NCBI GenBank assembly: GCA_016165875.1
Contig: JABBOT010000009.1
Location: 14,982,566 to 15,046,565 of the forward strand
Length of the DNA stretch: 64,000 bases
Direction of reading: 5' to 3'
Origin: Acanthopleura granulata
Taxonomy: Eukaryota; Mollusca; Polyplacophora; Chitonida; Chitonidae
A program made the translations under genes and the position numbers. The notes beneath the pieces are model-generated. The model did no database searches. It worked only from the letters and a program-made list of their open reading frames with translations, and had not been told where the DNA came from. This document shows positions 26,890 through 38,640 of the stretch, one piece after another. Positions within the stretch are counted from its first letter, which is position 1, and every line of letters begins with the position of its first letter.

Positions 26890-27720
26890 TTAAAATCTGC
26901 TGCTTTTAAAAACAAGCTTGATTCGAGCTTGGAAAGCTTTCTTTGGATGTCTCACCGGTTTTAATAGGGCAGCCAAGGTAGGATCAGAGACACCTGCACA
27001 AAGTACATTAGAGTATAACTCAGCTTTCTGGGCTCTGAACTTGATACAATGAAATACAATCTGAGAAAACGATTCCTCCTGACAATTGTCACAAAGGCCA
27101 GAACCATGTAGGTTAAACCTGTGTAGATAGGAATTAAGCGGGATGTGGTTCATTTGTAACACTTCTGCACGGCGTGAGGATAATTTTACTTCAGGGGAAA
27201 TAACTGTAGGGTTAAAACTAAAATAAAATCCACCGTTAATAGATGACTCCCAATCACTCAGTCACAACATTATAATGTATGGTTTAATTGCACTTAGTGC
27301 TTGTGTGATAGACAGAGGTAGGTCACAGTTTACATTGCTAAAAACCAAAGCTTCTTTAGCGAGCTTATCTTGCCAGTTCATTCCCATATATATCCACAGG
27401 TGCAGGTACCCAATGAAAGCTGACATTGACATCTTGATAGTAGAAAATAGTGAGAAGATGTAATATCTCAGAGATAAAAGATAACCAGTCCTTGCAGAGC
27501 ATTTAATGAGTGTGGAAAAATTACAGTCCTGCATGGTCTAAGATCTAACAACATGTGCAGGGAAAAGAGGATGGCTGAAAGCTCACCTACAAATACAGAT
27601 ATATTATCAGAAAATTTAAATCTCTTGCAATAACTTAGCTCTGGGACACTGAATGTAGCAACAGTTTTTCCAGTCTAGGGACATTTGATGCATCTGTAAA
27701 CACTTGCAGATAAATACCTC
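26890..27720 (-). pseudogene. LINE RNase H and C-terminal region, decayed
   Basis: Reading the minus strand: LQVFTDAS (RNase H first Asp), a frameshift, ISVFVGELSAILFSL (catalytic Glu), TVIFPHSLNALQGL in which His replaces the third catalytic Asp, and NWQDKLAKEAL near the usual last Asp. Then come SSRRAEVLQMNHIPLNSYLH and GLCDNCQEESFSQIVFHC, the CX2C..H..C tail of RNase H-bearing LINEs. Several frameshifts show it is dead. It is probably a different lineage from the RT at 3845-4825. Confidence 0.8.
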
Positions 27721-27950
27721 AGTCGATATTTATGTGATCAAAAGCTTTGAAATCTGTGGAGGATCACATGGTCCAATTTTCATTCTGAAGTTGAACGCAC
27801 GATAGCTGTAACCAGTTGTCGCGGTTTTTCTCGTATAGGACATGAAACCAGCCAATGTGATGCGCAGGATGAAGCTCTACCGAGTCCTATAATAATGGAG
27901 GAGTGGATGAGTGCAGTATCAAGTTAATACATAAAAGGGATCGGACTGCT

Positions 27951-28450
27951 TCAACATTGAAAATATTCAAGTAGCTTCGGTTTGATGTTAATAAGACCAG
28001 TTTTGTGCAAAATTTCATTTGCTGCTTTATCCGTTGCTGGATGGCTCGAAGGAAAATGCACTCGATGAGATGACTGATGTCTCTGATCATTGTTTATGTC
28101 AGCGAGTAACAGGTCATTCCATTGACCCCACACGTCACATTTGGATTTGCATGCAAATGAGACTTGGGTCACGCTGGTTATCCGTGTTGAGAAGTGAAAA
28201 AGAGATTTGTGGCCGTTTTGGTGTACCAACACTTGACCATCTATGTGTATTATACACCAGTGTAAAGACAAATTACCACGGAACACAGCCATGTAATTGT
28301 TATGTGAAAACGGTCTGTAGTTTTGGATATCCAGGCGATACTCTGATGGGAGTAACCCAGCGACCAAACGTTTGCCACAGAGGACCCGATTCTACGGGCT
28401 TTTTCGGTCTGACGTCTGCATGCAACACCTGTCATTATATTGAATACTAG
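27951..28450. other. Overlapping open frames on both strands, unidentified
   Basis: A 138-codon minus frame (27951-28367) and a 143-codon plus frame (28019-28450) overlap almost fully. I recognise neither. The region lies upstream of the LINE RNase H on the same strand and may be more of that element, or chance. No splice or start support is evident. Confidence 0.25.
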
Positions 28451-30429
28451 TCAACCCCGATTGACTTCATTAGCAGTTACAGTAACACTTACACAGAGGC
28501 GGCTGGTGTTTAGTGAACGGTAATTTGTTGAGCTATTCTGCCTAGAGCGATGTTTTGCCAAACATGTCTGGTATATATAGTCTCTTGAAGTTTATCTGCC
28601 ATTCATAAGCTTCATTCAGTTCCCATACACTCTGACACCTGTGTTTCACAGGTGGAGGAATGAGTCCCACATTTTCGAATACCTTATTTTTTTTAGTTTA
28701 TTTGGCCTGCGTATGTATGTCCTGAATGGGACATATGCATTTCAAAAAAAAAAAAAAAAAAAAACCAACACAAAACCAATAAACAGATAACATATTTCAA
28801 AAGCTAAAATTCGTTAACGCAGAGAAAAACAAGAGCAGCGACGAAGGTGTGATATTTGACAAATGCTCACCTGTATATAACCCGTGAAATCCAGCCTTTG
28901 GAGTGTAAGCTGACAGACAAAAATTATAAAATGTTATATTTCTAAAACAAGAACAGGTGTTCAATCCCGATTTCCATGTACATTTTGTTTCACCCTGCCG
29001 ACACAATCTGTGTCCATGTTCTGCGGTCGTGATAAACATAAAAAAGTTTGAATCCAAAGTACATGGCAATACACCTGTTCAAAATGACTGTACCAGAATA
29101 ACGGTATATCGGATAGCTGATAAATGGAGAGCTATACTTCATACTCCCAGCTTCAGTACAGGTGAAAATGATATATGTAGGGCATTCAAACAGCCTGAGA
29201 GAACAGTTAATTTGTCCTAGCAAAAACCTCTACAGGTAGGATGTTGTTATTATCAAGATGAACCCGCTGCTAGAGAACACACTTTTCCCATAACCTTGCT
29301 AGAAGGCATAACTGAAGGTAAATAGAAGCTTGACACTACATCAGCGCGACTCAGAGAGCACCATTTGGATATAAATGTAGGGAATTCATATGTGATGACA
29401 TGTTTTGAGGAGGTAGAAATACGGAAGGCACTAGTACAAAGGCCCATATCTTCCCACATCATTGTTTCTATGCATTTCCCCAGGACAAGTCACGATTTTG
29501 TCTCGTTCTCCATGGTTGGTAAGATACAAACTGCACATGGGAACGAATGGTGAGGGCCATACTCCATACTGATTGCAATTCAGCCACATCGCAGCGTGCA
29601 CGAACATATATGAGAATATATATGTGTATATACCACGGTACTGCTGAGGAACATTACACACTAGTAATAACCGGTTAAATTGACAAAATACTGTGTTTTC
29701 TTTAGTGTGTTCTTATTCTGACAGGTTTGTTCTGTTGATTTAACAGAATGATTTTGTGTGTGTGTATACTGGGTCCATGACTTGTCCATAATATAATGCT
29801 GAATCAACATAATTTATCCTAGCATTCCTTAGAAAACATACTATTATGCTAATTTAACTAATGAGTTCACAGAGTGCAACAACGACATGAAACAGGTGAA
29901 CTGTGTGGTTCTCCGTATGATTGTGTAAGAAATGTGGCAACAACACAGCATACTGAGTAATGGTGCACCTGTGAAGCCTAAGAAATTTCAGGTAACATCA
30001 CCACAATTTTTACCCAATTCTACTTCAGTCGTGTGCTCGGGTGTGTGCAAGTTGCTTCTATTTAAGCAATTACACGAACAGGTGGAATAAAACCCTAGCT
30101 GGAGTAAACTGACAAGAGGCCGCATTTCTCCTGTAACGTCTGACCATTTCCGGACCATTACACTGCATGTCATCGCAGCTTCGGTATTAACTCTCTAGAC
30201 TGTAGCCGTTCCTGTTGATGAGTGTATTTTTTGTTTAAAGCGAGAGGAAACGGGTTACTTTGACATTTAGGAAAAAATTTTATTACACGGGTAAGAAAAA
30301 ATGACAACAGGCATTGATGTCATCATGCGGCCAAGTACGTTGTTGCCAGACCTAACCCTGATATATTTACTTCTTGATTCAAGCCATGATTTAATTCTTG
30401 TTTCTGTAGTTCTGAACATCTTCGGAGAA
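28451..30429. other. Non-coding, with a poly-A run
   Basis: About 20 A residues at 28745-28764 with no retrogene in front of them. Frames on both strands are short. Confidence 0.45.
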
Positions 30430-30862
30430 ACAATATATCAGATAGGTGTAATAACTTTGGAGTAGGAAAACCAGTGAGGAATGTAACCACAGAAACAGAT
30501 ATTCGCATGCAAGTCGTCAACCAAAAGGTTCCTTTAGGGCCAAAAATCTCAAGAACTGTTTCCAAAACGCATTCAACACAGCCTACTAGAAGGAAATTAT
30601 AAAATATACATAGTCAAACATTAAGAAAAATTCATGTACACAGTAGCAGTCGACAGATTTCAGGGAGAAGGAAAAGACACAAGGAATGTTCTAGTTGAAT
30701 CACTTAAACCAGTATCCAAATTATTTTGTAAGTTATGGAAAAACAAAATATGTGTTACCGTTGCGCTTTGATTGAAACTGTTCATATATCCAGCGTGGCG
30801 ACAACACTCAACACGATGAATATATGGCCCCTAGCCCCGGGCTTGGCGACATGAAGACACAA
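30430..30862. repeat. Unnamed dispersed repeat, copy 2, abutting the LTR element
   Basis: Collinear with 7850-8265, ending cccgggcttggcgacatgaa then gacacaat, right against the 5' LTR. Copy 1 continues a little past the matching gacacag. The LTR element may have inserted in or at the edge of this repeat. Confidence 0.7.
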
Positions 30863-30863
30863 T

Positions 30864-31790
30864 TGTTACGAACTCCGTCTTTAAAATACTGTATTATGGT
30901 TTTTTTATTTGTCTTTGCGCTAACCGGGTCAGTGTCTGGCCTACGTTCTTCCCAAATGTGTACGTTGTGACCTGCTTCGGTGTTTATAAGTTTCCTGTCA
31001 TTACGTATAGAGCGTACATTCTGGAAGCATTTACCCTTGTTGTAAACATGTTTTTCGATCAAACTCGATAGATTTTTTTCTACGTTAGCCTATAAATATA
31101 AGCGACAAAGTAGTAAAGCTCGCTGTCATTTTACTTCTGTCCACTTGAGAGCAGTCATTTATCCAAGTCCATTTGAGAGCAGTCATATTTACTCTCATTT
31201 ATTTAAAAGAATTTTGTGGGATTTGGAGGTATCGGCTTTCATGCCATTCGACCTTTTTGTACTCCACTTGTGTTTTTGTGGAATTACGTACATTTCATCC
31301 CAGTTTACCCTGAAAGTGACTTTGTGTGCATTTCCGAGGAGTGAAACATACATCGCCATGTCGTCATCACGGACGCTGTTGTTGACCTGTCCGCCCAGGA
31401 AAGTTGCACCTTGTTTGGGAATTGGATATATATCATCGTGGTTGTACCGTACCTACTGCTGTTTGTCACTACAGAACTGTCATCCTTCGATGCGAGAATT
31501 CCCAAGGACTGCGGATTCTATATTTACGTCGACTGACTTGCCTTTGGAAGGGGGAATATTCCATCCGGATTTGAACGCTGTCACCAGTGAGAAACCATAT
31601 TTTGGCAATTATCGCTATTGTTTGGTATATTATTGTCAGTTGTAATATTTGTCTATTTTGCGCAAATATATGTATTGAACTTATTCTAGCGTCTTTGTTT
31701 CTTTCTTTGATCTTGTGTAAGGTCAATCGCTCTCGGGCTCGCCCGGAAACTAAAACCTGCTCCTGCTAGATTGTAGCCCGTTAATTTTCA
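30864..31790 (+). repeat. 5' LTR
   Basis: Starts TGTTACGAACTCCGTC and matches the 3' LTR along its length, for example at the shared gtcattttact, gatttggag.tatcggctttc and caaatatatgtattgaact. The right end is approximate. Divergence from the 3' LTR is easily visible, which suggests an old insertion. Confidence 0.85.
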
Positions 31791-32022
31791 ACTTGCGTAG
31801 CGGTGTTTTCGTTCCTGTTTTGGGTCAAACAGAGATTCGCATTTAGTACAACTGTTTATATAGTTTCTTTGTACACTTTATTGTGTCATTAAGGTCGAGC
31901 AACTTGATATAGATTCATTCCGTGATAGCGAAGATTTGTCAGTGTTTAACTTGTTTATAAAAGGCAGATTTGAGAAAAATAGCTGACAATTAGACTTAAG
32001 CCATGGTTTTAGGAACAGTGAA

Positions 32023-32850
32023 ATGGTGGATGCTATTAGCAAACACTTGAGCTTCGGTAATACTTTACCTGTTAAGACTCAAGGTGGTGAGATTGAATTG
32101 GCTAAGCTTCAGTTTGAGAAGGAAAAGTTTAAGCTGGAAAAGAAAGAAACAGAAAAGGAAAGAGAACGAGAAAGGGAATTTGAGTTAGAAAAGTTAAGAT
32201 TAGAAAAAGAGCACAGAGAGAAAGAAAGACAGAAAAAAAGAAAGATATATGGAACTAAGAAAGTTAGAGTTAAAACAGGAGTTCAAACTGAAGAAACTCC
32301 AGCTTAAAGGTAGTGATAATGAAGCTGTTAGTCACCATTGATTTGATTTGACTCGAAACATTTGATTAGTGTGTAAATTTAATGACAAGGATGTAGAAAA
32401 GTTCTTCCTATCCTTTGAGAAAGTGGGTGTCAGCTTGGAGTGGCCTGAAAGGCTTTGGACTATGTTACTGCAAAGTAATCTGAACATAAATTTGCAAGTG
32501 TCTATTCTGCTTTGTCCGCAGATCAGTCTACAGATTACAAAACCGTTAAGGCAGTGGTCTTGTCTGCTTATGGGCTTGTACCGGTTGTCTATAGACAGAA
32601 GTTCAGAGAGTTAAGGAAACAGTCTGGTGAAACTTATTTGTAGTTTGCCCTGGTAAAGAAACGCTGTTTCAAAGTTGGTACAGAGCTCTGAAGTAAGATC
32701 CTTCTTTTGAGAATTTGAGGGAGGTTGTTTTCCTTCTGGAGGAATTTAAGAACAGCGTTCCTAGTGAGGTGAGGGCTTATTAAGGTGAACAAAAAATCAA
32801 GGACGTCAAGATCGCAACCAGTTTGGCTGATGAATATGAGTTAGATCATA
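32023..32850 (+). pseudogene. Gag of the LTR element, broken
   Basis: The first open part (94 codons from 32023) is a strongly charged coiled coil rich in E, K and R. A stop-rich gap follows, then a frame from 32369 with FNDKDVEKFFLSFEKVGVSL and EWPERLWTMLLQS, matching the SCAN-like capsid domain common in invertebrate and fish Ty3-type gag. Next come a frameshift and KFRELRKQSGETYL with an internal stop. No CCHC zinc knuckle can be seen. Confidence 0.8.
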
Positions 32851-33044
32851 AGACTAATGGACAAAAATTCCAGCCTAAATTTTAAAAGAAATGGGAGTTC
32901 TGATAAGAAGACTTTAAACTTTAGTGCTGACAGGCAGACAGGTGAGAAACCTAAGTCAAATGTGGGTGTCTCTTCTGACAAGAAGACATTTCAGTCCAAA
33001 CCTCAAGATACAAGTCTACCTTCTTGTCACAAAATGTAAAAGCA

Positions 33045-33760
33045 CAGTACTAAAAAGAAAAGAGGAACGAAAGTCAGTAGCTTTTGTTAACTCCAGTTGT
33101 AAACCAGTAAGATCACAGGTAGAGATAGGTAGTGTTGATCCTTTCGTTAAACCACGAGTTAAGGAAGTAGTTCAAACTCCAGAGACACACTTAGGCTTCG
33201 TGTCGCATGGTGTGGTTACTAGTAATGCAGTTACCTACCCTGTTCGTACACTTCGGGATACAGGGGCTAATCAGTCTTTGATGTTGGCAGATGTGATTGC
33301 AGCCCATTCTGATAAACCCAACAGTTATGTTTTGAACAAGAGTATTAATGGGAAATTTATATCTGTTCCTTTACTGGATGTTACCCTTACTTCTGATTTG
33401 GTTACTGGTTTAGTAACTGTAGAAGTTGTTAATACTTTGTCTGTGGGAGAGGATGGGATAAAACAGCCTCTGAGTTACTTCTCTAGGAAGTTAAATAAAC
33501 ATCCGAAGAATTTTTCTACCATAGAGAAGGCATTAGGCCATGTGCTGGCTGTACAGCATTTTGAAGTGTATTTGACAAGTTGTTCTCGTTATGTCACGAT
33601 GTATACGGATCACAATCCTTTGGTGTTCTTAAAGAAATTTAAGAAGAGATATCAGAGATTTTTGCTGTGGGGCTTTACCTTACAGCCTGATGTTATGGAG
33701 ATTGTACCTATCGCTGGTAAAGATAATATTGTGGCTGACATGTTATCCACAGCTCAATGA
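33045..33760 (+). pseudogene. Pol remnant: protease joined to RNase H C-terminal part
   Basis: An open frame (with its upstream part, 278 codons from 32924) contains a retropepsin with RTLRDTGANQSLM (about 33245) and then, without a stop, RNase H sequence: QPLSYFSRKLNKHPKNFSTI, YTDHNPLVFL and DNIVADML. The expected reverse transcriptase, the first RNase H Asp and the integrase are missing. The join falls at about 33445-33460. The frame ends 134 bp before the 3' LTR. Confidence 0.85.
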
Positions 33761-33878
33761 GCATTTGTATGTTTATCAAATTTTATTCCTAGTAACGTCA
33801 TCTTCTCACCATTGTAAATATGTTTTATATTCAATGATTGTAAAGATCACCGTACTTCTGTACAGTAATCTTTTCCTT

Positions 33879-33894
33879 GGGGGCGGGGGAAGGG
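33879..33894 (+). other. Polypurine tract of the LTR element
   Basis: A 16-base G-rich run (gggggcgggggaaggg, one C) immediately before the 3' LTR, the expected plus-strand primer site. Confidence 0.8.
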
Positions 33895-34772
33895 TGTTAC
33901 GAACCCCGTCTGTAAAATATTGTATTATATTTTTTTATTTGTCTTTTTGCTAACCGGATCAGTGTCTGAGCTACATTTTCGCCTCTGTGTACCCTGTGGT
34001 CTGCACTGGAATGCAGTCGCGTGTTCTCGAGGCTTCTGTGGTCATGAGTTTCGTGTCATTGTAGCGTACATTCTGGAAAGTTGTACCTATGTTGTAAACA
34101 GGTTTGCGATCAAACTCTCCAGAATTTTTTCTACGTTAGTTTATAAACATGTGGTAAAGCTCGCAGTCATTTTACTTGTGTCCACTTGAGAACTGTCATT
34201 TACTCAAGTTCATTTGACAGCAGTCATATTTACTCTCGTCGACATAGAATGACTTTGTTGGATTTGGAGATATCGGCTTTCATGCCATTCGACATACGTG
34301 ATTTTATATTCTGTTTTCGCCATTTGCTATTTTCTTTGAGACGTTCTTTTGGAGCTTGTATCGCTCATTGTATCTTTGTTCGATTACGTACATTTCACCC
34401 TAGTGTACCCTAAAGGCGACTTTGTGTATATTTCCAATGGGAAACATACAACGCCAGCTCGGCGTCACGGACGCTATTGTCAATCCCTCCGCTCGAGAAT
34501 TTTTAAGAACTATGGATTCTATATTTATGAGGACTGACTTGCCTTTGGAAGCCGGAATAATCCATCTGGATTTGGAATCTGTCACCAGTTAGAAACTACA
34601 CATTTTTTATCTGTATTGTTTTGTGTATTATTGTCAGTTGTACTATTTGTGCATTTTGTTCAAATATATGTATTGAACTTATTCAAGCCTCTTGTGAAAG
34701 GCCTATCGCTGTCTGAGAGGTGACCAAGTCATTTGTTTATCACTGTTCCTCTTAAATATAGGTACCCTTACA
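33895..34772 (+). repeat. 3' LTR
   Basis: Starts TGTTACGAACCCCGTC directly after the purine tract. The end is placed at ..ggtacccttaca by comparison with the solitary LTR at 12751-13747. A truncated SINE begins about 15 bp further on. Confidence 0.85.
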
Positions 34773-34787
34773 CCTGGGTTCAGCCTT

Positions 34788-34878
34788 TTTTCTCCACCAT
34801 AATGCTGGTCGACGTCCTATAAGTGAAGTGTTCTTGAGTATACGCCGTAAATCACCAAACAAGTAAATAAATGAATAA
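34788..34878 (+). mobile_element. SINE family A tail fragment next to the 3' LTR
   Basis: ctccaccataatgctggtcg, then a tail ending in caccaaacaagtaaataaat. It starts just after the LTR element. Confidence 0.8.
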
Positions 34879-34973
34879 TTTTATTTGATTATTTTTAAAC
34901 GCCGTGCTAAAGAAAATTGCAAAGCTACCAAAACTACCAACCTTTAGTATGTTAATGGCAAATTTTCTCACGT

Positions 34974-35295
34974 GTGAGTGAATGAGAGCTTGGGGATTAA
35001 CGTCGCACTTAACAGTGTTTCACTCATATGACGACGAGGAGTCATTTTGGTGTGTGCATATATAGTGTGTCTTCTTGTGGCAAGGCGAGTAGATGGCGCC
35101 AAAGTGGTGCCGCCAATGGAGCATCATGCGGAAGACCCCATACATGACACCCCACTCGGTCATTATACTGAAAACGGGTTGACCAGTCCTGTTTCCTCGC
35201 TCTAACCTCTAAATGCTGACCGCCCAGTGAGTCAGCAACAAGTACCGTTTTTAAAGTCTTTGGTATGACCCGACCCCTGCGGTAGCTGCCAGTTT
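34974..35295 (-). mobile_element. SINE family B, diverged
   Basis: Inverted copy with gtgtgagtgaatgagagctt, ggtcattatactgaaaacgg and aaagtctttggtatgacccg. The tRNA-like head is largely lost. Confidence 0.85.
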
Positions 35296-35756
35296 AAATG
35301 CAATCCCCTTTATCCACTGGATCCCGGCCCGCTTCCTCCTCAGGAATATAGTCCCTAGTGCATGTGCTAGTATCGACGTGAAATGTCGCCTTTACTGAGA
35401 AAGTAGAACTTGATAAAGTGTAGAGTCAGCGTCTCGGCGCAATTCTCACACGACACCTGGGCGTAAACGATCGTTCGTCGTTTGGAATATGATATTCACA
35501 CGTTCCTAAATGTCACCAAACCAGGTGATACTATACTGGGTTGAACTGATTTTGTAATTTTGTGTCCGGAAACCAAACCTGGTTGAAACTGTGGTCAAAT
35601 AAACATGAGATGGATAAAGGTTTGAGTGTCAACAGCATGCAGCCGCAAGTCCGGTTTATTTACGTATATGCATGTAGGTAGACCTAACAGTTTTAAGGGA
35701 TGGATATGAATGGAATTTGTTTTCTCACAGCATAATTAAAGCATTGTTCTAGGTGC

Positions 35757-35838
35757 ACTAACGTGAGAAGTCTGAAAATACTTTTAGTCGCTTCATGAGA
35801 GTTTCACAAGTATACTGAGAGAGGATCCGATATCGAAA
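35757..35838. repeat. About 80-bp direct repeat, left copy
   Basis: gtgagaagtctgaaaatact, cacaagtatactgagagagg and atccgatatcgaaac. Partner at 37207-37283. Confidence 0.75.
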
Positions 35839-36023
35839 CGGGACAAACTGACAGGTGTTGATTTCATTGTCCAAGAAATCAAACCGTTATGATCGTGTAG
35901 TGGGCACATCCACTCCGTCACACAGAAGAACAGGATTTAACTTTCGTTACGGCTGATCTAACTATTCTTTTTAATCTCTTAAATCAGCAATCTGGGTACT
36001 TTCTGTACATCATTTATTTAATG

Positions 36024-36215
36024 ACTGTATTTATTTAATGTATTTGCGCGGTACTCAAGAATATTTCAACCAGTTACCGCGGCCAACATTATCGTGGGAG
36101 GAAATAGGACAGATTTGTCCACGTCGCACTGGACATGAAGCCACCCTGAGCTGGACATGACCTCACAGCTACCGCATTGGTCAGCGGCTCTTGGTTGATT
36201 CGTTCGATGCTAAGT
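36024..36215 (-). mobile_element. SINE family A, diverged
   Basis: Tail (gcggtactcaagaatatttc), shortened body and part of the head (cacagctaccgcattggtca). Most of the middle is lost. Confidence 0.75.
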
Positions 36216-36734
36216 AGACGCCAGGTCCGATTACTACAATCAGTACTGCGTGGTTACAAGATGATATACCCCTGACAACGGGTAAAATGTAAAATGTTAT
36301 ATAATACAGTGTGGAACATAACAAATAAATATATGAGGTGATTTTTCATTTTCCTTGCCGAGCGCTTCATTTTCATGCAAGAGTTCACTGTGTTTGGGAC
36401 GGAAAGTAAACAAAGTCACGTGACTCTTTCACCATTAGGTAGACAAGGTTTACTCACGCGTGGACATTTGTTTACCTTACATTTACAAATGCCTGCGACA
36501 CCGTTTCCGTCTAAGCAGTCATTCCGGCCTAAGCAGTCTGGATATTGTCCATCTCTGCCTTTGTGATGACGTTTGATAGGCAAACTGATAAGGTATTACT
36601 CATGCATTACAAGGGAACAGTTCAGTTTCCACTCGAGCCGCCATTGCGGGGGAGAAGACTAATGGGGACATTTAGGAATGCTGGTTGATTGGGTGTAAAC
36701 TATGCTTGAGTTCATGTAAAGTCTTGGGTGTCAC

Positions 36735-36875
36735 AATTTATTTATTTATTTAGTTGGTGTTTCACGCCGTACACAAGAATGCTTCACTTATACGACGACG
36801 GCCAGCATTATGGTGTGAGGAAACTGAGCAGTGCGCGGGGGAAACTCACGAACATCCGTAGGTTTCTGGCAGACG
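36735..36875 (-). mobile_element. SINE family A, 5'-truncated
   Basis: (TTTA)n, cgccgtacacaagaatgctt, ggccagcattatggtgtgag and catccgtaggtttctggcag on the plus strand. Confidence 0.85.
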
Positions 36876-37206
36876 GGGATGTCACAAGGACTTAGATACT
36901 GTTAAAATGAACGAAGTATGCTGACTGCTGGCCGGTTACAATGCGTTGACATACGCCCGCTTGAGACAGATGAGCAACAAACAAAGGCAAGATAAACGTC
37001 TGCGAAAGTTCTCTGTCTTCATGAAAGAATAAAATTCAATTCAAATTAGTGGCTATAGATTATACGCCTCAAGGCGGCTGTTTGGCGTTTAGCAAAATAC
37101 GAATTATGACTCGTCCATCATAAATAAAACGAACTCTTTTATGATAAAACTATACACGTAGTGCAACACTAAGTTATAAAGTTCACAAATTTCCGAGATA
37201 AGAGTT

Positions 37207-37283
37207 ACTTATGTGAGAAGCCTGAAAATACATTTAGTGGTTTCATAACTTCACAAGTATACTGAGAGAGGATTCTATATCGA
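37207..37283. repeat. About 80-bp direct repeat, right copy
   Basis: gtgagaagcctgaaaataca, cacaagtatactgagagagg and attctatatcgaac. It is in the same orientation as the left copy, 1.45 kb away, with two SINE copies between. Confidence 0.75.
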
Positions 37284-38097
37284 ACTCTTTATTTACTCTT
37301 ATCACGTACAATAAAAATAAGTAGTTTGGATTTTTATGCAGCCAATCTTCCCAGTGATTACAGTGTTTACCGTATATGCGATGTATTTTACGGTGTTTGC
37401 CACAAATCCCTGAGCCAAAGCTACTGGAAATTAAAAGGTTTGCTGAGGGTTTTACGATTTTTTTTATGTCAGGCTGAAGACTTCCTGTAGTAAAGATGTC
37501 ATAAGTCTAAGAAAAATCTGAAAAACCTTTATAAAGGTGGACTATAATTTGATGTACAAAAGAAACTGGAGCCAGTCATTTCCATTCATGTGCCTGATAT
37601 ATACTCCTGAATTTGTCAAACAAAATAACAAACACCATAAATCAGCCATTATTTGGCGATAAAAATTTGTCGTATTTCTTCATTTAAAACTGTACACCTT
37701 ATGGCAGAATTCCCGCTTCATTTCGTAACTAAATTATAACAAAAGAAGAAGAATAAAATTCGGCAAGACACATTATGTCAGTTATCACTGTGTAATGGCA
37801 CATCCCATGGGGCTGATAAGGGGGGCGGGAGAGATGAGGTACAAATGGGGTACGTAATAGACAGAGCCTCAATGTTGTCCACCTTGCTTCATTACCTCCC
37901 AACATACAATTCATCGTTTTGTCGGGACATAAATTTTGTGAGGAAACATGGAGAGTATAGTGAAGAAAACCAAATCATCGTGCACTGTATGACTGCTGTG
38001 GTTTGTTTCTTTCTACTTTCCTCAGTGTGAAATGACCAATGTCGCACAAGGATGAAGTAGGTGACATTAGCCTCTTTCTTTACAGAATAAATCCCCT

Positions 38098-38182
38098 CTT
38101 TATTTTATTTATTTCTATAGTCATTTATTTATTAATTTAGTCATTTATTTATTAATTTAGTCATTTATTTATTTAGCCATTA
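38098..38182. repeat. 20-bp tandem repeat, A+T rich
   Basis: tagtcatttatttattaatt is repeated about three times after a TTTAT run. Confidence 0.8.
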
Positions 38183-38640
38183 TTTTACTGTTGCACCAGA
38201 GGCTCGAGACAAACGGATTGTTTTACCTCCATTTAATAATTTGGATACAACAGGATCCCTCTCTGGAGATCCCTATTTCCCTGAATCACTGAAAACATAG
38301 GTAGAACTGCTTTACATAACTATACACGACGCATGTCTCAAACGTTGTGCGTTTTTATGCAATTCCGTTTAAATAATACTCAAAGAGGCATTAGGCGTCA
38401 CATCCACATTTACAATTTCTGTACCACGTCATGTGATCCGTGTGCCAAGACATATACTGTTTTCAATTACTCAAAAACAGTTAAGGATTTTCACTTCAGA
38501 TGAATACATGCAATTATGGTTGTTACATCAGTGATTGAGTCGTCGACGTTTATTTCCGATAAATGTAAGCACGTCATGACTGGCAACCTCAGATACAAAG
38601 GAGCTAAAGACAGCTGCAACTGCTGCCTCTTGATCAACGT

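Larger units (their letters stand above)
30864..34772 (+). mobile_element. Ty3/gypsy-type LTR retrotransposon, internally deleted and decayed
   Basis: Two diverged direct LTRs (30864-about 31790 and 33895-about 34772) begin TGTTACGAAC and flank a 2.1-kb interior. The interior holds a coiled-coil plus SCAN-like gag, an aspartic protease with LRDTGA, and the C-terminal part of RNase H. A 16-base purine tract (one C) abuts the 3' LTR. Reverse transcriptase and integrase are absent, so the copy cannot move by itself. Stops and frameshifts break gag. I saw no convincing target-site duplication or primer-binding site. The left edge lies at the end of a dispersed repeat. Confidence 0.88.

Noticed and set aside
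31145..31645. A 166-codon plus-strand open frame
   Set aside because: It lies wholly inside the 5' LTR, and the matching parts of the other LTRs do not keep it open.
32023..32307. A highly charged coiled-coil frame as a separate host gene
   Set aside because: It sits at the gag position between two LTRs and is followed by SCAN-like gag sequence.
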